A stretch of DNA of 64,000 bases, from the NCBI RefSeq assembly GCF_037126465.1, contig NC_088203.1, positions 57,821,581 to 57,885,580 on the forward strand. Reading direction: 5' to 3'. The DNA is from Ornithodoros turicata. Lineage: Eukaryota; Arthropoda; Arachnida; Ixodida; Argasidae. This document shows, one piece after another, positions 21,642 to 32,989 of the stretch (position 1 is the stretch's first letter; each line of letters begins with the position of its first letter). The notes under the pieces were generated by a model. It searched no databases. It was not told where the DNA came from and saw only the letters and a program-made list of their open reading frames with translations. Both the position numbers and the translations under genes were made by a program.

Positions 21642-24600
21642 TTGCTACATGTGGATTTCTCTAGCCCGCCCCCCACATCAACATTTTCACCCTATAAATT
21701 CGAGCATGGCATGCAGTGTTTCTCCAACAAGTTCTGTTGCCCTGGTTGCAGTGCTTGTTTCATTTTGCCTGCCAAATTTTGTTTGGTGTGCTGCCCTCCT
21801 GCTCAAGTTCCAGGCCAAATTTTGTTTCGTGTGCTGCCTCCTGCTCAAGCTCGAGACCAAAGCTTGTTTGGTGTGCTGCCTCCTGCCCAAGTTCCTACTA
21901 GATCTGCTGAGAGTGAGTATTTTTCTTGATTTATCTTCACATATTATAACTGAGACCATTCCATTTTCTTTTTTTATTTAGTGCCTCGCTGTGGAATTTG
22001 TGGGTATGATGGTATTGAACAATTAATACAACGTATTGAGGAGAGGGAGCAAGCTTTGCAAATTGATGCTGGTGGTGTGGAAGCTAATCATCCGGAGTGG
22101 GAATTGGATTTTAATATGTTACTGGATGATGATCTTTTTGATTCGGATACTCCAATAGATGCAATTCAAAATAACAATTTTGCCGAATTAAACAACCCAT
22201 TACCACCAGAGCCAAATGTCGATCAGGTACAAGAGCTCTCAGAACATATTAGAGGTGCCCATCCCGGCGTTGAAGTTCCATGCCTACCATTCTTTCTAAC
22301 TCAGAGTGCATTTGGTGGTCATAATAGATGTTTTGTGCTGTTTGCTTCTCCACATGATGACAGTGTGGAAGATCCAATCGATTATGTTCTTTTGTATCAG
22401 CATGATATAGTACGAATGTTGCAGGATCAGTGTATACCTTTCCGATTTTATATGCGACTAATTTTGCATAAGGTGAAAGAAGTAGGTGACAATATCACAA
22501 CTAACATTGCATACATACCAACAACATCACAAGAGATACATAATCTTTCACATATAATGGTTGCACTATATGAGAGCTTTTCTGAACTCTTGCAAAATGT
22601 GGAAAACTATCAACGAGTTGGTAGTGGGTTTGTTTCCAGAGATGTTTTGGAACTTGAGGTAACTATCACCAAATTAAAGAACAAGCGCATTGGGTGTAAA
22701 ACAGCTATACCCGATGAGTTGAAAAAAAGGTGGAAGACAATTACCAATGTGGACTCTCCACCCAACGCCCCTCACGAGTGCTTTAAATATAACACATTGG
22801 CTTTGTTGCATCCACAGAAGAGGCGTATAAATAATTGGCAAACATATACAAAATACTTGGAAAATTGTGAGTCAAATCCTATTGCTCGTGTGAGGTGGTG
22901 ACCTGAGGGTCCAGTCTCATATTCTGATATAGATCTCTGGGAAAATCGTAATCAAGTTTGTGTGTTTATTTAAAAGTATGAAGATGGGACATTACATGCC
23001 TCTCGCATACCAAAAACGGAATTCTGTGATAGTGTTAAGTTGTTGGAAGTGAATGATCACTTTTTTGGTATCAGAAATTTCAATGCTCGGACGAGTCGTA
23101 ACGGTCGGGTATTCTGCGAGAAATGCACTCGTGGATTTTGTACAAATGATTCGCTAATCAGGCATCGTCGTGTGTGTAGGAACTTGAAGGAAATCATCTT
23201 ACAGTTCCCACCACCGGGCAAAAATATAATAAAATTTAATCAATATTTCAATATGTTCGCCTATCCTTATGTGATAGGACTTGACACTGAGTTCATTCTT
23301 GACCCCAAATACAGCAGTCAAAAATGCCGTACAACGCCACGTAATGAGTTCATTTTGTGCAGTTCTAGTACGAACTTACGACTCGCAGATCATTGCAGAA
23401 GATGTATATTTGAGACCTGATGCTGGTTCCAAGTGTGTAGAATATCTCATGCTTCTACACGACATCGCAGCAATGTATAACAGCGAACCAGCACCTATAA
23501 TTTTGTCACCTGAGCAAGAGAGTAAACAGAATGCAGCCATTCAGTGCAAGTACTGCGGTGTTCTCTTTGATCAAGCTCACCCTAAAACTTGTCATCATGA
23601 CCACAGTAGGTAGTATAGCCCAAACTTTTTGGCCTCTTTGTGCAATCAATGCAATGTCGGTTGTGCAAATATAGGTAAGATACCGGTATTGGTTCACAAT
23701 TTGGCCTATGACATCAGTTTTCTGCTTCGTGGTTTCCATGCCATGAAGTGGAGAACACCACCCAAACTTATTGCAACAAGTAGTGAAAAAATACGGAACT
23801 TTGAGTATGGTAATTTCATTTTCCGTGACACTACTTACCAGGAGAGAATTTGAATCAATCACTGTCCTGTCTTGTTGACAGTTTAATGATTTCTGAGGAT
23901 GTTCAGGCATTCAAGTGTCTGCAGCAGGTATATGGCGAAGATTTTCTTCGTCTGACTCGGAAAGGTGTCTTTCCATACTCCTACATTAAGAGCTTTGATG
24001 TGTACAAAGAAGAAAGTCTTCCACCCAAGGAAGCTTTTTTTAATGATCTAACTGGGACACCTGTGAGCGACGATGACTGCACATGCACAGGATATATTTA
24101 ATCACTTTTCTTGCAGGACCCTCACCGATTACAACAACCTTTATTTGTTATGTGACACATTGTTGTTGTTGGATGTAATGCAGCATTTTAGGTTTCTATC
24201 CTTGAAGACGTATGGGTTGGAAGTGCTTCGCTTTGTGAGTTTCGCAGGTTTCAGCTGGCAAGCTGCTCTGAAGCACACTTCGGCGGAAATAGAGCTCTTC
24301 ACTGATGAAGAAATGTACCGTACGATTGAGGGCTCCATTCGTGGAGGTATTTGCCAACAATCGAAACGCTATGCTCGAGCTAACAATAAGGATTGCCCTG
24401 ATTACGATGAAGAAAGACCATCGAGCTATGTGGCCTACTATGATGCCAATTCTTTGTATGGTGGTTGTCTCACAAAGTGCCTTACAGTTGGAGAGTTCGA
24501 ATGGGTGCCTGAAGAAAAGTTCTCAAGTATCGATTTTGTTAATCACCCAGAGGATGCAGCTATCGGTTATATATATGTATGCGATCTAGTATACCCTCCA

Positions 24601-25880
24601 GAGTTGCATGAGAAGACACGGTATTTCCCACTGGCGCCGCTCAAGCAGAAGGTGAACTCAAGTTGGCTGTCAACGTACCAACATCAACTAATTGAGCAGC
24701 TTAATTACAGGACATCCGCTCAAGAGAAGTTGCTTCTCACATGTATGGACAAAAGAGGGTATGTTGTGCACTATTGCTTGCTGGGGTTGTACTATAGATT
24801 GGGTATGAAAGTGAGCAAGATCCATAAAATACTACAATTCATGCAGAGCAAGATATTTGAACCATATATCATGATGAACATTGAGCGTCGTAGAGCAGCA
24901 CAAACAGAGTTTGAGAAGAGCTTGATGAAGCTCTCTATAAATAGTATCTTTGGAAGAAGTCTTCTTAATCCTTCTCGTTTCAGGAACATTAAGGTAGCCT
25001 TTAGTCTAGATGAAGCTGAGCGGTATAGCAGTTCAAATGACTGTGTTCATTTCGAAATTCTCTCTGAGAATTGTGTGCTGTACGAATTAAAAAAAAGAAC
25101 TATCAAATGTAACTTCCCATTACAGATTGGATTCTGTGTGCTCGAACACTCGAAGTATGTCATGTATGAGTTCATCTATTGTACTCTACAGAGCAAGCTC
25201 TCCTGTACAGTCATTCCCATGTACATGGACACTTATAGTTTTATCCTAGAGTTGATGACTGACGATTATGAAGGTGAACTGAAGAAAATTGCAGATGAAC
25301 ATCTGGACCTGTCATCATATCCTGGAGATCATGCATTCTACAGTGACAAAAATAAGGGTAAGTTGTTTAGATTCAAGTGTGAGACTGGTGGTCGTATAAT
25401 TGAGGAGGTAGTTGCTCTAAAGGCTAAAATGTATTCGATAAAGTTGGTTGGTGATGATCAAATAGCTAGAGCGAAAGGAGTGAAGAAGGATATACTTCCC
25501 AAGCATTTGCTTCATGATGTGTACAAAAATGTGTTATTCAATAGTGAAAAGGTATCTCATGTGCAAAGATCAATATGTAGCAAACGTCAGTGCATGTATA
25601 CCTTGGAGAATACCAAGCTTGCTCTCATGCCCTATGATGATGAACGTTATCAATTCAATGCCATCGATTCATACCCTTATGGAAGCTGCCAAATCAAGGA
25701 AGAAAATGTGTGAGTATGTTCCGTTCTCATGTTTTAATTGCCATCCTGTAGCATCTTTGTTGTCTTGTATGTTTCTTCTGTTTCAGGTGTGAAGGTTTTT
25801 CCGCAGGGGTTTTCTCCTTCACACAGATTGGCAACACAATTGGCAACATAATTGGCAATCCCCAGCACCATTGGCTTTAA
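21642..25880 (+). pseudogene. Maverick protein-primed DNA polymerase B, degenerate, with predicted introns
   Basis: The polymerase would copy the linear element from a terminal protein. A 5' exon (21642-21912) with three ~51-bp repeats is joined by a predicted intron (21913-21981, GTGAGT...TTTAG) to the main body; the splice keeps frame and forms an ATG across the junction. The body runs 21982-25709. Exo I is GLDTEF (near 23278), Exo II is VHNLAYDISF (near 23692), and Exo III is YNNLYLLCD. Motif A is AYYDANSLYG (near 24435), motif B is KLSINSIFG (near 24930), and motif C reads MDTYSF (near 25227), where the second catalytic Asp of DTD is replaced by Tyr. Breaks are in-frame stops near 22899, 22971, 23611 and frameshifts near 23370, 23850 and 24090. 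A second predicted intron (25710-25786) adds a short tail with IGN repeats, ending at 25880. Confidence 0.85.
21760..21900 (+). repeat. three ~51-bp direct repeats in the polymerase 5' exon
   Basis: Units of the type CCAAATTTTGTTTGGTGTGC followed by TGCC(T)CCTGCTCAAG recur three times. They encode variants of FCLVCCPPAQVPG. Confidence 0.7.
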
Positions 25881-25923
25881 TTGGCATTACTAAGCACCAT
25901 TAGCTTTAATTGGCATTAATAAA
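25881..25923 (+). terminator. probable 3' UTR and polyadenylation signal of the polymerase transcript
   Basis: A repeated AGCACCATT(G/A)GCTTTAATTGG block spans the end of the last exon and is followed by AATAAA at 25918-25923. Confidence 0.4.
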
Positions 25924-26339
25924 ATATTTTCACTTGTACAAATGTGTATGTCTATTGCTTGCATGTCTTCTGGAGGAAAGTATGCTATGTTAAATGACGA
26001 TTGAAACTCCCCGCTCGGGGATGTATTAAAAGATGTGGAAAGGGAATAAGATGTATTTTGCATGTTGATGCATGTTCAAACGCGAGAAGGAAACCCCTCT
26101 CTACGCGCGGCAGCGAAACGCGCGGGGCGGTCTTGGCTCGCGCTCCTCCTTGGGCGCAAACTATCCTGCTCCAAATACCCTCCGATATCAGACGAGGAGG
26201 GTAGCGATGGTCGAATCTATCTCCCTATTTCATGGGATACAGGGAATATCCTCTACCGTCTACTACTAGACTAACTTTATGCGCAGGAAAACTGCGCCGG
26301 ACAAAGCAGAGTGCATCGTGGAGTTTAGTGACAAAGCAG
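25924..26339. other. no gene seen
   Basis: Includes a GC-rich patch (26090-26160) and a small palindrome CCCCGCTCGGGG (near 26010). I expected the right Maverick terminus here but could not identify a terminal inverted repeat. Confidence 0.4.
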
Positions 26340-26961
26340 CTACATACGGTAACAGCGGTAACATACACCGACTAGTACCTTCACATGTTCTGGCCCAAGC
26401 ATACACCAAACCGTTTCAATGTCACCAGGCACAGTAATGGGACGCGAACATGTTGCACTTTTAACACCGAGCAGAACACCGCCGCCACGCCTGCTAACAC
26501 GATCATGGCGATACACTGTAAAGTCGGGCAAGATTTCAAAACTCTGCAGATTTGGTGTCAGCCACCTATCAGTCAAGGCAATGATGTCAGTTTCGGTTGT
26601 AACTAGTAAGGACCGTAATTCATCCCGCTTAGGAAGAATGCTTCGGATGTTTGAGAACAGAACGGACATAGGAATATACTGTGCAGAAATGCGCTCAGAA
26701 TGCTGTGGTTGCTATACAATGGATATAGAGAAGTACCGTTCCCTTCTGCATCAGCAGCAAGTGAAGAAAGTGAGCGCATAGACTGGACATCGCGGATTTC
26801 GTTCGCTGCCGCAACAAAGGTGTAAGATTTGTTTCCGATTAGTAACGTCTTCAAGCGAAGGCGAAGAGGCTGCCCTTGTGTGTGCCCAAATGCAATCAAT
26901 TTCCTCCTGGCATTTCGGACCGATGGCGTAAAATCTTTGGGTACTGCTCGTGCAGTACCTT
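26340..26961 (-). pseudogene. LINE fragment: ORF1 C-terminus and endonuclease N-terminus
   Basis: Minus strand. 26899-26750 encodes the end of an RRM-type ORF1 protein (KLIAFGHTQGQPLRLRLKTLLIG). An ORF2 start follows (26669-26340) with FSNIRSILPKRDELR, DIIALTDRWLTP (a Glu-to-Asp change in the usual TETWL motif) and RRGGGVLLGV of the AP endonuclease. Coding is cut off at 26340. It continues the element whose ORF1 N-terminus lies at 30293-30995; the Harbinger element sits between the two parts. Heavily mutated. Confidence 0.7.
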
Positions 26962-27433
26962 TAATACCCCTGTCAGACGTACTAATTTAGTGTCACTTTC
27001 AGCGAGTACACTTGCAGTTATTGTCATTCCTTCGTAGTCACACGGCATCTTATAGTGACACTAAATGCAAAGTACACTTACGATGAAGTGATTTCGCCAA
27101 ACACACTTCGCTTTGCCTGCGACAATCAAGTACGTACCCTCCACGGCAGGGATGGGGTAACAAAAAACTTATTTTTTGAAGCGGAAAGAGACAACCCAAA
27201 CGAAATTTATTTTTGGACAAATTTGTTAAGACAGCGCTGATTTATGCAAGTAGGACTTAAGGATTTTCTGGAGTGATTTACCGGTACTCTCGTTCACAGA
27301 CTGACCAGTATAGAGTTCGTAATCCACTTCGCGGCAGCCATATTTGTTTACATTGCTATTTATTTTGGTTGAGTGCACGGTGGTTAAGTGTTGCCAGCAA
27401 AATCGCGACATACTCGCAGTGAAGCACTGAATA

Positions 27434-27571
27434 ATGGGAGAGAAAAAAGACAGGGTGTCGTGGTCTGAGATAGAAACCTATGCTCTCATCACAACATGGG
27501 AGGACGATCTTAGCGACCTTCAGATGACCAAGCGTAACCCGAAAGTGTATGCTGACATCGCTGACCAGTTC
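27434..27571 (+). pseudogene. Harbinger Myb/SANT-type second protein, N-terminal part only
   Basis: ATG 27434 opens a frame beginning MGEKKDRVSWSEIETYALI, then WEDDLSDLQMTKRNPKVYAD. The tryptophan spacing and helix pattern fit the Myb-like DNA-binding protein that partners Harbinger transposase. Homology stops near 27571. The frame then runs antisense through the transposase 3' end (27596 onward) and the SINE to 27934, which is not expected coding. Likely 3'-truncated by internal deletion. Confidence 0.6.
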
Positions 27572-27595
27572 CACGTGCAAGACATAGTTGTTATT

Positions 27596-29843
27596 TTACG
27601 GCGCGTGCGGAGTACGCCTCCAGTGGTACTTCATGAGTGCGTTTCTCACCTCATGGCCCCTGTCAGTGAAGACACTTGGGCTGTGAGACGGTTGTCCATA
27701 CTTGGCACCGATCATGCGTGCTTCTCGGTCCCACTCGTGCTCCACGTTGTCCTTGAGGGCCTCACAAACATAGTGCAGTATGCACGCACATCGGGCATTG
27801 CCGAGCGGGTTAAGGCGTCCCGCTCGTTGGTGGTAGCAAAGGTCGTGCTGAAGACTGGGAGGCGGTGGGTTCGAGTCCTACCACCGGCTGTGCTGTGTCT
27901 GAGGTTTTCCCGGGGTTTTCCGAAGACTTTCTAGACGAATGTCTGCACAGTTCCCCCTGAAGTCGGCCCGAGACGCATACTAACCCCCCTGTCCCACACT
28001 CCTTCCTGTTGTCCTCTCTCCATCTGTCCACATCTGTACGCCGCTCATAGCCACAGTTGCTTCGCCGCTAACACGGAATCGAAAAAAAGAAAGTGTGCAC
28101 ACAGGCCTGATAGCACGCTTCGCAGTAGACAGACGACACTCCATACGCTTCATAACAAACCTGAAACGTGCTTTCAGTCTCCCAAATGCATTTTCTACAA
28201 CTTTCCTCGTTCTCGACACGTTATAGTTGAACAAAGCTTGTGGTGTTTCTTTTGGTGGGTTTAGGAACGGTTTGAGGAGGTTTGTTGTGAGGGGGAATGC
28301 CTGATCATATAATATTACTGGTGCAACAGGCGTTCCTTCAATAGTAGTCACGGGTGAAAGAAAATAGTCACCATCAACGAGAGCACACAGTCTTGAGCGC
28401 CCGTACAGATGAGCGTCGTGGCACCTCCCAGGGCTCCCCAAGTTGATGTACCTGAACCAGTACAAGTGGTCTACCAATGCCAGGAGCATGATCCTGTACC
28501 TGCATGAAAAAAGAGCAAATGAGGGTACATATATGTAGCGCAGCAGTTTTCAGGGTGTGTGAAGTTCTCTGCAAGAATCCCTCACGAAAGCCACATCTGC
28601 CTGTGATCATGGCTTGACTAATATCAGACTACATTTAGGTGTCTTTACCCTGATTAATCCTCACCTACGTCGAGCCTGCGACTGAGCCAGTCCGTTTCTG
28701 ATGGCATTGATCTGATGGGATTGAATTAAAGGCTCCAATATTACAAATATGTCATGTCGGGTTTGCTAATAAATTTTGGTAGTAATGTCCAGGGAATGTG
28801 CACTGCAAGATCGGATAAGATTTAAGACCGGATGGATTTGCCATGGTTGCACTCAGATCTGCCCTAGTCTGGCCTGAGCCTGGTCGCGTGTGTTGTTGAT
28901 CTGGACTTATCGTACGGGATAATACACGGATATTTTTTAAAGCATGCCTGAACGTGGTAGCTACAAAGCAACACACGCGGCACACGCATTTGTTTGTGCA
29001 GCTCTTGGCAAACGTTCATGAAATATAAAATTGGCATGCTTCCCTATCGGAGAAGCACCCTTGCAACAAACGAAAGCCGACACACTTGCAACAGACGTCT
29101 AGGTTATTCAAGCACGCATATCTGAGTGTGTTTGCCTCTGTTTGCTAATAGGGTATTGCATAGGCGTATAAATACGCTAAGTCTGTGCTTCATTAAATTT
29201 TTGTCGAAAGCTGTACTGTGGTATTGATGGAAAGAAGCTGTAGACTTACCACACGTTGTAGTTGCAGTTGTCAGCAGCATGCTGCTTCGGTGGCGACACT
29301 GGCAAGTGGCAGCCGTCGAGGGCGCCAACAGCATGCGGAAATCCACTCGCAGCATCGAACTGCCGCATATGCTGCGGCATCTCCTGTGAGCGCACCATGC
29401 GCAGCCACTGGCTTTCAATGCGCATAATGACAGCATCGCAGAATTCTTTGAAAATGGTGTTCACAGTAGAGCTCTCTATGCCAAACAAATGTCCGATCGT
29501 CCTATCTTCTGCCGTTAAACACAATCTGTAGAGGCCGACAGCCACTCGTTTTTCGCGCGGGTGTTATCGCGTCCCGTATCTTCGTGTTCTCGCGCTCGAG
29601 GGTCGGAAGCGATTCCACCAGATACCTGAATGTAGCTGGGGAAACACGAAAGGCTTCCTTAAAATGAAACTCCCCTCGATGTGGCAATGTGTCTTCAAAC
29701 CACCTTTCGTTGCGCTCAAACACCCACCGGCGTCGATGCACTTTGGACAAACTGCTGGCCATAATAGCGGCTACGATTAATTCGTTTGAGTTTAGCTGCT
29801 GCTCAATCTCAATTGACAGGCTTGTTTCCATCTCGATGTCCAA
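27596..29843 (-). pseudogene. PIF/Harbinger DDE transposase, SINE-interrupted
   Basis: Start at 29843. N-terminal part to about 29560 (RRRWVFERNERWFEDTL, FRVSPATFRYLVESLP). A 1-nt shift near 29561 moves to a second frame with AVGLYRLCLT and the first catalytic Asp in GALDGCHLPV. The exon ends 29250 with donor GTAAGT; the acceptor CATGCAG lies before 28500, a 749-bp intron. The next exon has GSPGRCHDAHLYG (second Asp), YDQAFPL, and RKVVENAFGRLKARF (catalytic Glu). The SINE splits the C-terminus after RPVC (about 28093). Coding sense resumes at about 27792 (ILHYVCEALKDN, RNALMKYHW) to the stop at 27598-27596. All three catalytic residues remain. The frameshift and SINE make it defective. Confidence 0.88.
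27793..28093 (+). mobile_element. tRNA-derived SINE, Ruka-like
   Basis: The head resembles a class II tRNA: an A-box-like GAGCGGGTTAAGGCG (about 27803) and B box GGTTCGAGTCC (27868-27878). An unrelated body (TCTGAGGTTTTCCCGGGG, CAGTTCCCCCTGAAGTCGG, CTCTCCATCTGTCCACATC) and an A-rich end (GAAAAAAAGAAAG) follow. The body matches my recollection of the Ruka SINE of ixodid ticks. An imperfect ~10-bp duplication (TGCACGCACA / TGTGCACACA) flanks it. Confidence 0.75.
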
Positions 29844-30292
29844 ATTGCATTTCGTCAGAGAAACGCCTCGCTCGCAAGCACATGAGAGCTGATATAAGAC
29901 GCTAGCGTTTCCTATGCTGACCTAGCTGAGCATCACTCATCGTTGCCTGGCACGTCGCCATTTTATCTCATGTAGAGTTTGGATCTGCTTCGTACTTGTC
30001 GTGACTTGTGTTGGTTCCCAACAATTATATTTATCACGTTAAACCGACTGTAACGGTGAAGAAAAGAAATCTTTATAAAATGTTTCTGAACTTAAGAAAA
30101 ATGATTTTACGAAGAAAGTTTGGTGCACTCTCTGATGTTAGGTGGGAGTTCAAGCTCGCCCATCGTCATCACCATGACTGCTTAGTGACACTTACTTATG
30201 CCGTGTCGGAGGAGCGTAGTGAAAGTGACATTACAGGACAGAGTGCACTTCAAATAAGTGACACTAAATTAGTACGTCTGACAGGGGTATAA

Positions 30293-30995
30293 GTTTGAAT
30301 GTACTGCTCAAGATTGCTTCCTTGGTCTTGTAGGTTGAGAATTTTACAATAATCTACACGTGTTTTGAATTCTTGGAGACGTCCCACACGATGCGCCCTT
30401 CCAATCTGCTCGGAGTGAACAGTGACACCCAAATTATCGTGGCACATTATCCGCACCTACTCTTCCTATTCCTTCCACGTTTCATTGTTAGTGTCCGTGA
30501 TGCCATAAAAAAAAATCAAGTGTCCCTTCTAGATCGGTCTTCGAGGTCGTCAATACGCGCCCTCAATGTAGCTATCTACGAAGAAACTGCTGATACTGTC
30601 TTGCACGTCATTTACTTAGGTTATCCGATTTTGTATTTCCAATATGTCTGTCTCAATTCTACCAACACGTGAATTAACTTCGGTTATGGATCCCTTAAAT
30701 TCATGCTGCTCTGTCTGGAATGCTTTCACCTCCTTCAGCAATGTGTCCTCACCTGCGCTTAGTTTCTCAAGCAAGCTCATCATAGTATTGAACTGAGTCT
30801 CTTGTTCTTTGGATATGGGCCCGGATCTGACTCAATGTCCCCAGCACGCAACAATAACATTTGAACGACAGCAAAACATTCGCAAATGATATCAGGGAGC
30901 ACACGTGGGCACGGAAAGAGCAGCAACGTAACGCTGCTACTTCTTTTGGAAAGTAAGGGGTGGGTACCAACCGGAAAAACGTTGCGGTAAAGCAT
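30293..30995 (-). pseudogene. LINE ORF1 N-terminal part with 2A-like motif
   Basis: Minus strand. The N-terminus (30995 onward) is hydrophobic (VTLLLFPCPRVLPDIICECF). A 2A-type motif AGDIESDPGP follows at 30845-30816. Downstream, in shifted frames, are a coiled-coil region (TQFNTMMSLLEKLSAGEDTL, SRVGRIETDILEIQNR), DLEDRSRRDT and SEQIGRAHRVGRL, the usual ORF1 layout. Several stops and shifts. The remainder of the element continues at 26961-26340 beyond the Harbinger insertion. Confidence 0.7.
30816..30845 (-). promoter_or_regulatory. 2A-like ribosome-skipping motif, one residue off consensus
   Basis: AGDIESDPGP against the consensus DxExNPGP; Asn is replaced by Asp. The consensus Asn is needed for skipping, so this copy is probably inactive. 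Confidence 0.7.
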
Positions 30996-31045
30996 TAGCG
31001 GTCGTGTTGTAGCGCTCCCTCCGAGCCCGCTGGAATCGACCAGAG

Positions 31046-31195
31046 TTGTACGTAACTCGTTCCAAGTGACTCGTTACCCAGTAACCAGTTACTTTTTTGA
31101 TAACGAAGTAACGTCGTAGCTACTTTTCTAAAAATTGTAACTGCTAACGTATTCAGTTACAAAAATGGGTAACTCGTTACTCACGTTACTCGTTC
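31046..31195. repeat. hAT-type terminal region with GTAACTCGTTAC repeats
   Basis: CAGAGTTGTACGTAACTCG at 31046 looks like a hAT terminus. It is followed by alternating GTAACTCGTTAC and AGTTAC units to 31195. No matching opposite end was found, so it is likely a fragment. Confidence 0.5.
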
Positions 31196-32064
31196 CTTTC
31201 CTTCGTTGATGCTCGGCTTCAACCTGGACGACATGGTAAATTACTATGTGAAAATTCCCGAAATTCCGTGCGCTTCTAACATGAGGTGACCTGACCTGGA
31301 TGTTCAGCTCCTGGGAGCCTCTGGTCGACAGACATTCTTTTCTTGGGTCCTGAGGTGACCGGCATGACGAATGCCGAAATGCGTTCCAATCGAGTCATTT
31401 ATTTTCATTGACCATGAAATCATTCTTCGAAAAAGACTGTGGAATTTTTCTTTGTGTGTGTGTGTGTGTGTGTGTTATCTCCCAGGTGCTGCCAATGGAT
31501 ATACTTGACTAACTAAACTCGGGTAAACTCGGAGATGGCATTGTCATTCTCTGTTGATTCGTCGTGTTGTTGTAAAGTGCGTTCACATTACCTGGACCAC
31601 GAGATCCCAGGTTTAGTATATGCAGCTCGTGCGTGTCATTAGCCTAGCAGCGTATCTCGGGAAGAAACCTTAATCCCTGTATTTTCTCTGCCACCTCAAC
31701 ACTCGTGGGCTCCGTTGCGGATCGCTCGTTTGATTTATAAGATGGCACAGATGATAACCACGTCAGTGTGGCTTGGGTTGGGGTACAAGGTGAAAGCGGC
31801 AAAAGGTGACAGGAATGCAGCATTTCAGCGCCTTCTTTGCCTTCCCAAAGCAAAATGACGCAGCCCATCCCACACGTCGTATTCGAACTTGTAGAAGCGT
31901 GCTCATGTAACCGTCTTCAATATTGTTGTTAGCTGCAGCAGTTACCGTATCAATCGAATACTTCGTGGAACCAATGCCGTGTAGGGAGGAGGTAGCCCGA
32001 GAACTGCGGGTGACTGATGGTTAACAAAAGGGCGGGGGGGGGGGGGGCGACATGTTTATGTATA
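31196..32064. other. no gene seen; (GT)n and (G)n tracts
   Basis: (GT)n at about 31453-31475 and a poly-G run at about 32033-32048. No supported coding sequence. Confidence 0.4.
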
Positions 32065-32066
32065 TA

Positions 32067-32979
32067 CAGGGTGTTTCAAAAAACGTGTCATTCGGACTTT
32101 ATAAAAAAAACGGGGCGACGGAAAAATACGGGGTAAACGGCACTTGTGTGGCAACTGAATTTGCCATCTTGTAAAAATATTTTCACTTGATTTTAATGAA
32201 AAGAAATTGAATTTCTTTAATTGAACTTCAAAATTTCCCAAGTCAACCTCACGTTTTTTTTTTGTTTTTTTTTTTTACAGAATTAGAGAGCCCGTAGCGA
32301 ACTTAGTCAGAACCACCAAGAAATCCGCTCGATATTGCAAAGGGAACTGCCCCAAAAAAGTCCAGAAGTTGAGGCTTCAGAGTTTCGGGTATTCAACAGC
32401 GCACCAAATCAGTCGCAAAGATGCACGGGGGGCAGGACATGTTCCTGTCCCCATGAAGAACAGTTTATCGCCGGACCGGCGTGCAGCACAAGACGCGCCG
32501 ACAACAAGGCGGGCGACATTCCACCATACGTTGATAAGCGGCAAACAAAAATGATTCCGCCTCTTTTTTCCCGCCCTGTTTTTTTTTTCCGACCTTCTAT
32601 CTTTCATGGGGGCAGGAGCAAGTCCTCCTCTCCACTAATCTTAGCGTCTGATTTCGTGCGCCGTTCAATACCTGAAACTTTGAAGCCTCAATTTCGGGAC
32701 TTTTTTTGGGCAGTTCCATTTGCAATATCGAGCGGATTTCTTGGTAAATCTGACTAAGTTCGCTACGGGCTCTCTAATTCTGTAAAAAAAAAACGTTAGG
32801 TTGACTTGGGACATTTTGGAGTTCAATTAAAGAAATTCAATTTATTTTAATTAAAAGCAAATGAAAATATTTTTGCAAGATGGCAAATTCAGTTGCCACA
32901 CAAATGCCGTTTACCCCGTATTTTTCTGTCGCCCCGTTTTGTTATAAAGTCCGAATGACACGTTTTTTGAAACACCCTG
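32067..32979. mobile_element. fold-back mariner-type MITE with very long TIRs
   Basis: CAGGGTGTTTCAAAAAACG at 32067 and its complement ending CACCCTG at 32979, with TA on both sides. Inverted arms of about 330 bp (32067-32400 and 32660-32979) enclose a ~260-bp unique centre. Non-coding. Confidence 0.88.
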
Positions 32980-32989
32980 TATATATATA

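Larger units (their letters stand above)
26965..30289. mobile_element. complete PIF/Harbinger element (3.3 kb)
   Basis: A 34-bp perfect terminal inverted repeat starts TACCCCTGTCAGACGT (26965) and ends ACGTCTGACAGGGGTA (30289). It is flanked by the TAA duplication (26962-26964 and 30290-30292) typical of Harbinger. It encodes a DDE transposase on the minus strand and a truncated Myb/SANT-type protein on the plus strand, the normal two-gene set, and carries an internal SINE. Confidence 0.93.

Noticed and set aside
21538..21981. 147-codon frame overlapping the polymerase 5' exon
   Set aside because: An alternative frame over the same direct repeats and an intron. The frame joined by the splice at 21912/21982 is preferred.
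25787..26340. Right terminal inverted repeat of the Maverick
   Set aside because: I looked for a terminus but had no left end to compare with, and no duplication could be identified.
27800..27885. Functional tRNA gene
   Set aside because: A- and B-box-like sequences are present, but the body and A-rich end show a SINE, and the acceptor stem does not pair.
27572..27934. Continuation of the plus-strand Myb-like frame through the transposase 3' end and SINE
   Set aside because: The extension is antisense to recognisable transposase coding and then follows the SINE; it is fortuitous.
31046..31195. Complete hAT element
   Set aside because: Only one terminus is convincing; no opposite terminus or 8-bp duplication was found.
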